From positions 4,544,336-4,608,335 of the forward strand of contig NZ_VJOK01000001.1 of the NCBI RefSeq assembly GCF_013302895.1: a stretch of 64,000 nucleotides of DNA, in the 5' to 3' direction. This DNA comes from Streptomyces albus subsp. chlorinus. Its GTDB lineage: Bacteria; Actinomycetota; Actinomycetes; Streptomycetales; Streptomycetaceae. Below the pieces are notes generated by a model, which had not been told where the DNA came from, ran no database searches, and worked only from the letters and a program-made list of their open reading frames with translations. This document shows, in pieces, positions 24,966 to 33,018 of the stretch. Made by a program: the position numbers and the translations under genes. How positions within the stretch are numbered: position 1 is the stretch's first letter; the number at the start of each line of letters is the position of its first letter.

Positions 24966-25811
24966 ATGGCTGAGAACGACGGTGACGAGTGGGACGGGCA
25001 GGGCGTCGAGGACGACTCCAGCGCGGTGATGCGGGCGGTCAGCCGGCAGATCCGGCTGTGGCGCGAGGCGGCCGGAATGACCCAGGTCGAGCTGGGCAGT
25101 GCCATCGGGTACGGCGAGGAGATGGTGTCCGCCGTCGAGCGCGGAAAGCGCCTCGCCAGCGCGGAGTTCCTCGACAATGCCGATCCCGTGCTGGGCGCGG
25201 GCGGCAAGATCTCCGCGATGAAGGAGGACGTCAAGCAAGCCAGGTACCCGAAGAAGGTTCGGGACCTGGCGAAGCTGGAGGCGAAGGCTGTCGAGCGTGG
25301 CGCCTACGGTGACCACAACATCGATGGGCTCTTGCAGACGGAGGAGTACGCGCGTGCGCTGTATGCCATGCGGCGCCCCGCCTTCAGCGAGGAAGAGATC
25401 GACCGGTACGTGGCCGGTCGGGTGGGGCGCCAGGAGATCTTCGAGCGTCGTCCGGCGCCCATGATGACATTCGTGCAGGAAGAAGTGACGCTACGCAGGC
25501 CGATCGGCGGCACAATGGTGCATCGACGGCAACTCGAACACCTGCTGGAGATTGCGCAGTTGCGTCACGTGGTCATCCAGGTGATGCCGACGGCGTGTGA
25601 GGAGCATGCAGGCATGGGTGGGCACTTCCAAGTCCTCAAGCTCCAGTCCGGCGAGGCCGTTGGCCACTGGGAGTCCCAGGTTGGCAACCGCCTGGTCTGG
25701 GACCCTAAACAGGTTCAAGTACTGGAGATGCGCTATGGGATCATCCGGTCCCAGGCACTCACACCGCGTGAGTCGTTGGCCCTCATCGAGAAGGTACTGG
25801 CGGAAACATGA
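24966..25811 (+). CDS. XRE-family HTH regulator with DUF5753 (whiJ-like), cassette A
   Basis: A 281-residue protein. Residues about 24-66 are a Cro/C1-type helix-turn-helix (RQIRLWREAAGMTQVELGSA, EEMVSAVERGKR). The rest is the DUF5753 effector domain: GDHNIDGLLQTEEYARAL, QEIFERRPAPMMTFVQEEV and IQVMPTACEEHAGMGGHFQVL. ATG 24966 is preceded by AAAGGCGG. The stop overlaps the next start in ATGA, so it is coupled to a DUF397 gene. This HTH-DUF397-ATPase grouping is the whiJ/abaA class linked to Streptomyces development. Confidence 0.92.
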   Translation: MAENDGDEWDGQGVEDDSSAVMRAVSRQIRLWREAAGMTQVELGSAIGYGEEMVSAVERGKRLASAEFLDNADPVLGAGGKISAMKEDVKQARYPKKVRDLAKLEAKAVERGAYGDHNIDGLLQTEEYARALYAMRRPAFSEEEIDRYVAGRVGRQEIFERRPAPMMTFVQEEVTLRRPIGGTMVHRRQLEHLLEIAQLRHVVIQVMPTACEEHAGMGGHFQVLKLQSGEAVGHWESQVGNRLVWDPKQVQVLEMRYGIIRSQALTPRESLALIEKVLAET

Positions 25812-26020
25812 CTTTGAAGCACACCGTTGAAGACAGCGCTGCGCTGGAGTGGACGAAGAGCAGCTACAGCAGCAATGAAGGCCCGGCGTGCGTCGAGGTC
25901 GCTGCCACGCCCGGCGCGGTGCACGTCCGCGACTCCAAGAACGTGACGGGGCCTCGACTCGCGTTCGCGGCCGACACGTGGGCCGATTTCCTCTCGTCCG
26001 GGATGGTGGAGGAGGTATGA
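25808..26020 (+). CDS. DUF397 small protein, cassette A copy 1
   Basis: A 70-residue DUF397 protein: LEWTKSSYSSNEGPACVEVA, VHVRDSKN and LAFAADTWADFL are the three family blocks. It overlaps the XRE gene by 4 bp and the next DUF397 gene by 4 bp. DUF397 proteins are usually the small partners of whiJ-like HTH proteins. Biochemical role unknown. Confidence 0.9.
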   Translation: MTLKHTVEDSAALEWTKSSYSSNEGPACVEVAATPGAVHVRDSKNVTGPRLAFAADTWADFLSSGMVEEV

Positions 26021-26226
26021 CGCTGAGGCCGGCCGCCGGAGGCGGCACCGCCGCGTTGGAGTGGGTCAAGAGCAGTTACAGCAGCAATGAAGGCCCGGAG
26101 TGCGTCGAGGTCGCTGCCACGCCCGGCACGGTGCACGTCCGTGACTCCAAGAACAAGCCGGGTCCGCAGCTCGCTGTCACCGCGTCCACCTGGGCTGCCT
26201 TCGTGACGTACGCCGCGACCCGCTGA
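26017..26226 (+). CDS. DUF397 small protein, cassette A copy 2
   Basis: A 69-residue paralogue of the preceding gene, starting inside its stop (ATGA overlap, with GGAGGAGGT upstream). About 85 bp in the middle are nearly identical in DNA (KSSYSSNEGP, CVEVAATPG, VHVRDSKN), while both ends differ. This indicates a tandem duplication or conversion of the conserved core. It ends in a hairpin at 26242-26264. Confidence 0.9.
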   Translation: MTLRPAAGGGTAALEWVKSSYSSNEGPECVEVAATPGTVHVRDSKNKPGPQLAVTASTWAAFVTYAATR

Positions 26227-26241
26227 CGTGATCAGAGGAGG

Positions 26242-26264
26242 GCCCCCGCCGACCAGGCGGGGGC
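26242..26264 (+). terminator. Hairpin terminator after cassette A
   Basis: A perfect 9-bp stem GCCCCCGCC/GGCGGGGGC with loop GACCA, 15 nt after the second DUF397 stop. Confidence 0.75.
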
Positions 26265-26268
26265 GCCG

Positions 26269-26733
26269 CCGGGGCACCCCGCCGACAACGTCACCCCCTT
26301 GGGCGGTGACGTCTTCTCCGACCCTTATCGGCGCGGGCCTGCTCGGCGTAGGGGCCGTCTCGCACATCGTCGGACTGGTGCGCCATGGCCTGCACCCGTA
26401 CGACTGGGCCCCTGCCTGGCTCAACCTCTACTGGTCCGCGCCGGCCGTTCTCGACCCGCTCGCCGCCGTCCTTCTGCTACGGCGTCAACGGTCGGGCCTG
26501 GACCTGGCCTGCGTCATCACGGCGACCGACCCGGCCGCCACCTGGTACGCGGTCCACAGCATCCAGCACAGCGGGTTCCTCGCCCAGCCCGGTCTCCAAC
26601 ACCTCACGGCCTTCGGCGCGTTCGTACGTTGTCACTGACTGAGGTGGGCCTCTCCCGTGCCCCCGCTTCGGTCAGGCCGGGGCACCACCTGCGGGAGCGT
26701 CACCTCCTTCGGCGGTGACGCTTCCAGCCCTCC
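26269..26733. repeat. Pair of ~55-bp hairpin-bearing direct repeats
   Basis: Copy 1 starts at 26269 and copy 2 at 26677, 408 bp apart. Each begins CCGGGGCACC and contains a hairpin: ACGTCACC/GGTGACGT (26288-26295, 26305-26312) and AGCGTCACC/GGTGACGCT (26696-26704, 26714-26722). Both loops have the same inner CC-TT(G/C)-GG pairing and a paired base change at the outer stem. They flank the membrane-protein fragment. Confidence 0.65.
26304..26638 (+). pseudogene. Truncated small membrane protein, probable remnant
   Basis: From a GTG near 26304 the frame gives about 111 residues with hydrophobic segments (LIGAGLLGVGAVSHIVGLV, LDPLAAVLLLRR) and LNLYWSAPAVLDPL, then stops abruptly at FGAFVRCH. It looks like the N-terminal part of a four-helix integral membrane protein whose last helix is missing. 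No ribosome binding site is evident. It lies between two hairpin repeats. It could instead be a short real gene. Confidence 0.4.
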
Positions 26734-26757
26734 TCGTCGTGGGGCGGGGGCGGTCGG

Positions 26758-27186
26758 TCAGGACTCGGGGGATTCGGTGGCGGCCGGAAGGGCCCAGATC
26801 AAGGCGTGCAGGAGTTGGTTCTTCTGTCTGCGGGGGAGCGGCCGCAGTCTGCCGTACGTACGCGGTGCCACGTCCAGGCGGTGCGGGACACGCCGCAGCG
26901 GTGAGCGCTTTCCGCCGAAGGCGTCCGGTTCGTAGGCGAGCAGAATGCAGATCCAGCTCTGAGAGGGGACGCTCTCGGGGAGGACGGGCACGAGAAGGTA
27001 CCGGGTGTTGTCGTCCGCGCTCGTGTCGATGCGCCTGCCTGTGCGGCTGAAACCGGCGTTCTCCGCCTCGGCGACGAGCCGCCGCAGCGTGCGGGTGTCC
27101 GCGCGGCGCACCTCCCCCGGCACGGGCCAGCCGAACGGCGAGGTGACTCGGTCCCGTCGGCCCGCGAGCAAGCCGAAACGCCTCAC
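26758..27186 (-). CDS. Candidate immunity protein for the RHS toxin
   Basis: A 142-residue basic protein with no family I recognise (RRLVAEAENAGFSRTGRR, RYLLVPVLPESVPSQSWICI, and a C-terminal RRQKNQLLHALIWALPA). Its ATG overlaps the RHS stop as ATGA, so it is translationally coupled to the toxin and is the last gene of the operon. In polymorphic-toxin loci this position is normally the cognate immunity gene. Immunity is inferred from position only. Confidence 0.65.
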   Translation of the reverse strand: MRRFGLLAGRRDRVTSPFGWPVPGEVRRADTRTLRRLVAEAENAGFSRTGRRIDTSADDNTRYLLVPVLPESVPSQSWICILLAYEPDAFGGKRSPLRRVPHRLDVAPRTYGRLRPLPRRQKNQLLHALIWALPAATESPES

Positions 27187-30100
27187 GAACTTCCTCCTCG
27201 CCCCAGAATCCGCACGATCGTGTCGGGGGTGATGTTGGGGTTGCCGGGGTCCCGCATCCGTTCCAACGCCTCGGCGATGCGGTGGTTTCCCTGAATGACC
27301 TCGCCGTCGCCGATCGTCACCACGTGGCCGATGCCGTCAGGGTCGTTGATGGCACGCAGCAGCGTCTCGTCGTCCATGCTCCGCATCACTCCCAGCTTCA
27401 ACGGGTCACCCACATCGGGTGTCCCGATCCCGTCCAGGTCACCGAGCCGCATGGGTTCGCGCTGAGAGCGCATGATCTGGTCGGCTCGGTAGCCCGGGGG
27501 GCGGAACTTGTCCTTGAGCCGTTCGACGAACCCGGGGCGGTCCGGATAGTCGGGCGCGAGGCCCAGGGGGTCGTACCAGGCGGACGGGTTCGCAACGTAT
27601 CGCACCGGGTTCGGGGCCGGCAGCAGTCCCAGGGGGTCGGGTGTGGTGTAGCGGGCGGTTTCTGGGTCGTAGTGGCGGAAGCAGTTGTAGTGCAGGCCCG
27701 TTTCCGGGTCGTAGTACTGGCCCGGGAAGCGGAGGGGGGTGTAGGCGGTGCTGGCTGTGTGCCACGTTGTGGTGCCCCAGAGGGTGGATTGGGTGCGCCA
27801 TGCGATCTCGCCGTCTTCGGAGACCAGTTCCGTGGGGGTGCCGACCAGGTCGGTGACCATCGCGTAGAAGCGGGAGTCTATTTCCTGCTGGGTGGTCTCG
27901 TCGGTGAGGCGTTCCGTCTGGGTGAGGGGGGTGAAGCCCTTGTGGTCCCAGGTGAGGGTGACCGGGTGGGGGAGGTCCGGGGAGAGCGTGGTCTGCTCGA
28001 TGAGGGTGGGGCCGTCCCAGGTGAAGACGACCGTTTCCGCCTTGTCCTCGCCCGCCATGCGGTGTTTGGCGATCCGGCGGCCCAGGGGGTCGTACTCGTA
28101 GCGCCAGACCGTGCCTCCCCCAGAGCCTTCGGCCCCGGGGGGACCCCCAGGGGTGACGGCCTGGGTGAGGCGGTCCTCCGCGTCCCAGGTGTAGCGCCAG
28201 GTGTCCGGCTTCTTCGAGAGGCGGGTCTTCTGGCGGAGGGTGATGCGGCCCGCCGCGTCGTGTTCGTAGCGCACCTTGCCGGCGGCGGTGATGCGCGTGC
28301 CCTCGTACGTGCGCGGGCCGATCGCCTCCGGGGCGGCGTGGGTGGTGGGCCAGGACGCTTCCGTCTGGTTGCCCGCCTCGTCGTAGGCGTAGCGCTCGCT
28401 CCAGCCGCGGGCGTGGACGGCGGTGACGCGGCCGATCGCGTCCAGGTCGAAGACCGTCCGGCCGGAGAGGCCGTCCTCCACCTCGGTGAGGTAACCGTCC
28501 GGTCGGTATGTGTACGAACGTCGCTGGATGGTCTCCCCGGCGGTGACGGCCTGCCCCAGGAGGCGGCCCGCCGGGTCCCACACCTGCGAGAGCGTGAGGC
28601 CCGCGTCGCCGATGCGGCGTTCCGTCTCGCGGCCGGCCGCGTCGTGGGTGAAGTCCAGCGTGTGACCGGACGCCGTCAGCGACGTGCGGTTGCCCGCCGC
28701 GTCGTACGTGCTCGTGGAGACGGCACCCGTCGGAGTCACCCGTCGGATGCGGCGGCCCAGGGCGTCGTATGTGTGCGTCAGCACCCTGCCGCCCACCAGC
28801 TCCGTCTTGACGCGGCCCAGCTTGTCGCGCTGGTAGCGCACCTGCGTGTCCGGGCCGACCGCTTCCAGCAGGCGGCCCGCCGCGTCGTAGGCGTACGTCG
28901 TCACCGCGCCGGCCGCGTCCTTGCGCACCGTGCGGCCGAGCGCGTCCCGCTGGTAGGTGATCTCGTCGCCGAGCGGTGTCACCCGGCGGACCAACTGGCC
29001 CGCCGGGTCCAGCTCGTAGCGCTGGGTGCGGTCGTCGAAGTCCGTCTCCGCGACCAGGCGGCCCGCCGGGTCGTAGGTGTAGTCCCAGGTGAGGCCCTGC
29101 GGGTTGGTCACCCGCGTCATGCGCAGTTCGGCGTCGTACGCGAACTCGTAGCGCACACCGTCCGGGCCCGTACGAGCCGTCAGCATGTCGAAGTGGGTGT
29201 ACTCGTAGCGGGTCTCGCCGCCCGCGGCGTCCACATGGCGGGTGCAGTTGCCCTCGCCGTCCCACTCCCACGTCTCCGTCGCACCGTCCGGGGCGGTGCG
29301 CGACGACAGGCGGCCCTCGGGCGTCCAGGTCAGCCCGGTCGCCGCGCCCAACGGGTCCACCACGCGGACAGGGCGGCCGAACGCGTCCCGTTCGTACCGC
29401 GTCACCCCGCCCAGGGGGTCGGTGATCTCCACCGGGAGCCCGGCCCCGTCACAGCGCACCCGGGTCGTCGCGCCGAGCGGATCCGTCACCGACGCCAGAT
29501 GGCCCCGGCCGTCGTAGGTGAAGCGCGTCGTGTGGCCGGCCGGGTCGGTCAGGGCGAGGCGGTTGCCCCACTCGTCCCACTCCTGACGCCAGACCGCGCC
29601 GTCCGGGTCCCTCGTCCCGGTGGGGAGGCCGAGCGCGTTGCGGGTGATCGCCACGGTGGTGCCGTCGGGACGGGTGACCTCCCTGATGCGGCCCGCCTCG
29701 TCGTAAGCGAACGTCGTGGTGCGGCCGAGGGGGTCGGTGTGGGACAGCGGACGGTTGCAGGCGTCCCGCCGCGTGCGCGTGCTGTGGCCCAGCGGGTCCA
29801 CCTCCCCCACGGCCAGTCCCCGCTGGTCGAACAGGGTGCGTGTGGCGTGCCCGTCGGCGCTCGTCAGCGTCGTGACCTTGTACCCGGTCGCCCCGTCCAC
29901 GCCGTCGTAGTCGATACGGACCTGCACATGGCCCTCGGTGCCCCCTTCGGCGATGCACCGGTGCAGATTGTCGTAGACGTAGTCGTAGCGGCGGCCGTTG
30001 GTGTCGGTCCAGGACACCACGCGTAACTCGTCGTCGTACTCGAACCGCAGCGGCAGGCCCGACGAGTTGACGACCTCTGTCAGGTTCCCGTCCGTGTAGC

Positions 30101-31733
30101 CGTACCGCATCACAGTGACGTCGGCGTCCGTACCGGCCAGGACCAGTGCCGTCACCCGGCCGCCCTCGACCGTGAACCGCACCACGTAGCCGCCGCTGTG
30201 GACGAGGCGCACAGGCGCGCCCATGCCCGCGTCGTACTCGAACGTGATGCTGTTGCCGTTGCGGTCGGTGATCTGCTCGATCCGGGCGGCCCCGTCCTCC
30301 GCCGGGTCCGGACCGCCTCCGGGCGGCGCGAAGTGGCGTACCCATCCCGTCCCGGGATCGGTGAGGGTGTAGCCGCCGTCCTCTGTGCGCTCCAGCGGCA
30401 TGCGGGACGCGCCCGCCGCGGGCAGTGTCGGCACGCCGGGCGCCGGGTGCGAGTACGTGAGCAGGCGGCCGTCCTCCGCGACGAAGACGACACCCTCCGC
30501 GTCCACCTCCAGCCGCTGGTCCAGCGTCGAGGACCACGACGGGCCGAACCAGTGGCCGAGCCGGTAGCCGGACTCCACACGGCGCGTGAACACCAGCGGG
30601 AGCGTGCCGGGCAGGGACAGATCGGTCTGCGGGAGGTACATCCTGCCGGTGGCCAGGTCCACCGGGTCGGTCCGCCCCGACGGAGTCTCCTTCCCGGTGC
30701 GGGCCGCCTGCTCCGGGGTCTTGTCGCCGAGCGCCCGGCGGGCCCCCGCCGCCTCCTTCGCCACCCTCCCCGCCCGCACCCCCTTCGTCGCCATCCCCGC
30801 GCCCTTGGTGCCCAGCAGCTCGGGGATGAGGCGGCCGACGCCCTCGGCGGGATCCTTCTTGAAGGCGTCCAGCATGGCCTTGCCGGTGCCCACCGGGTCG
30901 TTGGCGGTGCGCATGAGGCCGGTGACGGTGGAGTTGAGGCTGGTGACGTACTCCGCCGGGTGGGTGAGGTTGTAGGGGTCGGTGGGGTTGACGCTGCGGA
31001 CGAAGTTGACGAGGCCGCCGGTGCCCTTGACGATGCCGCCGGAGACGTGGACGGCGTCCAGCTCCAGCCCGGTGAGGCCGTCGCCGGCCTGGTCCCAGTA
31101 GTCCGGCTTGGGCGGGGCCGCGTCGCGGGCGGCCTTGACCGCTGTCCGGGCGACACCGGCGGCCGTGTTGCGCTGGGAGCGGGCCTCCGTCAGCTGCTCC
31201 TCGGCCTCCTCCTTCTTGTCGTCCTTGTACTTGGTGACCGCCTCGCGCGCCTGCCCCTGCGCCCACTCGACCGTCGAGGCGAAGGACTCCAGCGCGCCGG
31301 CCGCCTTCTCGCAGGCGTCGGCAGCCTTCGTCCACTTGGCCGGTTCCATGCCGACCTTCTCCCAGAAGGCATCGGCGGCCTTGCCCTTCAGCGACCCTTT
31401 CGGCAGCCCCTTGAGCCCGTTGGCGACGTTCGTGAACGCCGTGTTGAAGTCCCTGAGGTGCTTCGCCGTGGAGCGGATCTTGCCGGGGCTGCCGTAGACC
31501 AGCCGCTTGGGGTCCTCCGTCTCGTCGAGCTGGAGCTCGGCGGTCTCCGCGCCGAGCCGGTTGGCGACCGAGCGGGATGTGTCGCGGGTCCAGTCGGCGC
31601 CGCTCTCCCAGCCGACGTCGTCCATGCGGTCGGCGCTCCAGTCGCCGACGCCTTCGACGACGTCCCCCGTGCCCTCGACGAGGTCCTCACCCTTCTCCTC
31701 GATGGAGTCCGGTACGAAGTCCCGCCAGCTCAT
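27183..31733 (-). CDS. RHS/YD-repeat polymorphic toxin with WXG-like head and ParB-like tip
   Basis: 1516 residues. The head (about 85-180) is helical with GKAADAFW (Trp124) and resembles WXG100-type secreted effectors. DUF6531 begins with DPVDLATG (356). YD/RHS repeats (YDAAGR-type) fill about 480-1330. The RHS core end motif RFPGQYYDPETGLHYNCFRH starts at 1335 and DPLGLAP at 1388. The variable tip (1395-1516) contains VVTIGDGEVIQGNHRIAEAL with GNHR at 1482-1485, as in ParB/Srx-like nuclease domains. Predicted to form a secreted shell releasing a nuclease into competitors. It starts in TGATG overlap with the upstream WXG-like gene. Confidence 0.88.
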   Translation of the reverse strand: MSWRDFVPDSIEEKGEDLVEGTGDVVEGVGDWSADRMDDVGWESGADWTRDTSRSVANRLGAETAELQLDETEDPKRLVYGSPGKIRSTAKHLRDFNTAFTNVANGLKGLPKGSLKGKAADAFWEKVGMEPAKWTKAADACEKAAGALESFASTVEWAQGQAREAVTKYKDDKKEEAEEQLTEARSQRNTAAGVARTAVKAARDAAPPKPDYWDQAGDGLTGLELDAVHVSGGIVKGTGGLVNFVRSVNPTDPYNLTHPAEYVTSLNSTVTGLMRTANDPVGTGKAMLDAFKKDPAEGVGRLIPELLGTKGAGMATKGVRAGRVAKEAAGARRALGDKTPEQAARTGKETPSGRTDPVDLATGRMYLPQTDLSLPGTLPLVFTRRVESGYRLGHWFGPSWSSTLDQRLEVDAEGVVFVAEDGRLLTYSHPAPGVPTLPAAGASRMPLERTEDGGYTLTDPGTGWVRHFAPPGGGPDPAEDGAARIEQITDRNGNSITFEYDAGMGAPVRLVHSGGYVVRFTVEGGRVTALVLAGTDADVTVMRYGYTDGNLTEVVNSSGLPLRFEYDDELRVVSWTDTNGRRYDYVYDNLHRCIAEGGTEGHVQVRIDYDGVDGATGYKVTTLTSADGHATRTLFDQRGLAVGEVDPLGHSTRTRRDACNRPLSHTDPLGRTTTFAYDEAGRIREVTRPDGTTVAITRNALGLPTGTRDPDGAVWRQEWDEWGNRLALTDPAGHTTRFTYDGRGHLASVTDPLGATTRVRCDGAGLPVEITDPLGGVTRYERDAFGRPVRVVDPLGAATGLTWTPEGRLSSRTAPDGATETWEWDGEGNCTRHVDAAGGETRYEYTHFDMLTARTGPDGVRYEFAYDAELRMTRVTNPQGLTWDYTYDPAGRLVAETDFDDRTQRYELDPAGQLVRRVTPLGDEITYQRDALGRTVRKDAAGAVTTYAYDAAGRLLEAVGPDTQVRYQRDKLGRVKTELVGGRVLTHTYDALGRRIRRVTPTGAVSTSTYDAAGNRTSLTASGHTLDFTHDAAGRETERRIGDAGLTLSQVWDPAGRLLGQAVTAGETIQRRSYTYRPDGYLTEVEDGLSGRTVFDLDAIGRVTAVHARGWSERYAYDEAGNQTEASWPTTHAAPEAIGPRTYEGTRITAAGKVRYEHDAAGRITLRQKTRLSKKPDTWRYTWDAEDRLTQAVTPGGPPGAEGSGGGTVWRYEYDPLGRRIAKHRMAGEDKAETVVFTWDGPTLIEQTTLSPDLPHPVTLTWDHKGFTPLTQTERLTDETTQQEIDSRFYAMVTDLVGTPTELVSEDGEIAWRTQSTLWGTTTWHTASTAYTPLRFPGQYYDPETGLHYNCFRHYDPETARYTTPDPLGLLPAPNPVRYVANPSAWYDPLGLAPDYPDRPGFVERLKDKFRPPGYRADQIMRSQREPMRLGDLDGIGTPDVGDPLKLGVMRSMDDETLLRAINDPDGIGHVVTIGDGEVIQGNHRIAEALERMRDPGNPNITPDTIVRILGRGGSS

Positions 31734-32419
31734 CAGCCTTCGCCCCCCTGCCGCTGGCCCGGCTGCCCCTGCTGCTGGCCCTGCTGCCCCTGCCGCGCCG
31801 CCGCCCGCTCCTCCGGAGAGGGGCCGAAGTACTCGTCCTGCTTGGCCGCGACCTGCTCGTCACTGACGCCCGTGGCCTGCTGGAGGGCGTCCACGTACAT
31901 GCCGCCCCGGCCCTTGGTCGTCACCTCCCGGGCGGTGTCCTGCCAGTCCTGCTCGATGTCCTGGCCCGCCTTCTCGAAGGACTCGGCGCTGTAGTCCGGC
32001 TTGTACGGGAACACGAGGCCGCCCCAGTCCTTCTTGGCGACCTCCTCCTCGGTGGCGTGCGGATTGCCGGTGAGGGAGTTGAGGCCGACCTTGAGGGCGC
32101 CCGCCGCGTACTGGTCCTCCTCGTACGACATCCCCGCCGACAGCCCCAGCTTCTTCGCCAGCGCGTTGGCGTTCTGGACCAGGGCGCGCACGCCCCACTC
32201 CCACTTCTCGCAGAAGTCCTCGAAGTCCACCGACAGCCCGTGGTGGCCCATCTCCATGCCGGTCAGGGAGAGCCCCTCGAAGCCCGCGCCCTGGAGGGCG
32301 TCCGTGGCGCCGCTGCCGGACTGCTTCAGCTCGTCGATGGCGCCCTTGAGCCCCTTTTCGATCAGGCCGAGGGACTCCTTGTTCCAGTTGACGCCGTCAT
32401 CGCTCTTCGGGCCGCCCAT
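31733..32419 (-). CDS. WXG100-like secretion partner protein
   Basis: A 228-residue, mostly helical acidic protein. It opens with NWNKESLGLIEKGLKGAIDEL, and has FCEKWEWGVRALVQNANALA around residue 80, a pattern like WXG100/ESX substrates, then a Gln/Gly-rich tail. It overlaps both neighbours by one base (TGATG). I infer it is a co-secreted or chaperone-like partner of the RHS protein; type VII export is not proved by the sequence. Confidence 0.65.
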   Translation of the reverse strand: MGGPKSDDGVNWNKESLGLIEKGLKGAIDELKQSGSGATDALQGAGFEGLSLTGMEMGHHGLSVDFEDFCEKWEWGVRALVQNANALAKKLGLSAGMSYEEDQYAAGALKVGLNSLTGNPHATEEEVAKKDWGGLVFPYKPDYSAESFEKAGQDIEQDWQDTAREVTTKGRGGMYVDALQQATGVSDEQVAAKQDEYFGPSPEERAAARQGQQGQQQGQPGQRQGGEG

Positions 32420-32817
32420 CAGGCGACCTCCGCCCCGCCACCGCCGACGGCCACCTCGTCGGGGACGACGCCCGGCGCGGGCGGGAACAGCATGGAGCCG
32501 TCCTCGTCGGCGGCGTTCACGGCGACCCCGGCCGGCTCGCCCAACTGTGGGACGACGGCGTCGAGCAGCCGCGCCCCCAGCACGGACACATACGCCCACT
32601 CCGCGTCGGGACGGCTCCCGCGGGCCAGTGCGAACCGGGCCAGGGCCGCCTCGTGGGTGAAGGCGAAGATCCACCGGACGCCGCCGTGGACCGCCGACAG
32701 CAGCCGGCCCTCCTCTACAGTGGGCACCAGCACGGCGGTGCGGCGGAACTCGCCCACCAGTGCGGCGGGGTCACCCGTTCCGGCACGTGTCTCGGCGATC
32801 TCCTCCAGGAGCTCCAT
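32419..32817 (-). CDS. SseB-like (SAV_915-type) protein
   Basis: A 132-residue protein with an SseB N-terminal-like core: [40 protein letters not shown] and [16 protein letters not shown]. The ATG at 32817 follows GAAGGGGTGGGG; an upstream in-frame ATG at 32874 has no site. It heads a four-gene operon coupled by 1- and 4-base overlaps. Such proteins often precede WXG/RHS effectors in Streptomyces; role unknown. Confidence 0.75.
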   Translation of the reverse strand: MELLEEIAETRAGTGDPAALVGEFRRTAVLVPTVEEGRLLSAVHGGVRWIFAFTHEAALARFALARGSRPDAEWAYVSVLGARLLDAVVPQLGEPAGVAVNAADEDGSMLFPPAPGVVPDEVAVGGGGAEVA

Positions 32818-32873
32818 CCCCCACCCCTTCGTCCCGGCATGTCCCCGACAGCGACGGACGACAAACGTACGCA

Positions 32874-32891
32874 CGTGATCGCATGATCACG
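32874..32891. promoter_or_regulatory. Palindrome upstream of the toxin operon
   Basis: CGTGATC-GCAT-GATCACG, 57 bp before the first toxin-operon start codon. Position and symmetry suggest an operator for that operon. Confidence 0.45.
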
Positions 32892-32982
32892 CAAGGTCAT
32901 CGCCGCCGCTCAGTGGGACGGAGGCGCGGGACGCGTCCCCGGGTGGGAGGGGCGCGGGCACGGGCCCGACCCGTGATAATGC

Positions 32983-33018
32983 CCGGATTGGCGCGCGCCA
33001 ATCCGGCTATGGCACACT
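32983..33018 (+). promoter_or_regulatory. Candidate S10-operon promoter overlapped by a perfect 24-bp palindrome
   Basis: A perfect palindrome (32983-33006) has the centre TTGGCGCGCGCCAA. Its TTGGCG (32988-32993) is 19 bp upstream of CACACT (33013-33018), a possible -35/-10 pair. A symmetrical site over the -35 suggests a bound regulator, or a terminator of incoming transcription. Confidence 0.45.

Noticed and set aside
26228..26303. Start of the small membrane ORF at GTG 26228
   Set aside because: The first ~25 residues come from a terminator hairpin and a repeat, so a later start is more likely.
27282..30026. 914-residue plus-strand frame opposite the RHS gene
   Set aside because: Composition (Arg/Val/Gly repeats) follows the YD repeats on the other strand; the minus-strand frame has clear RHS motifs.
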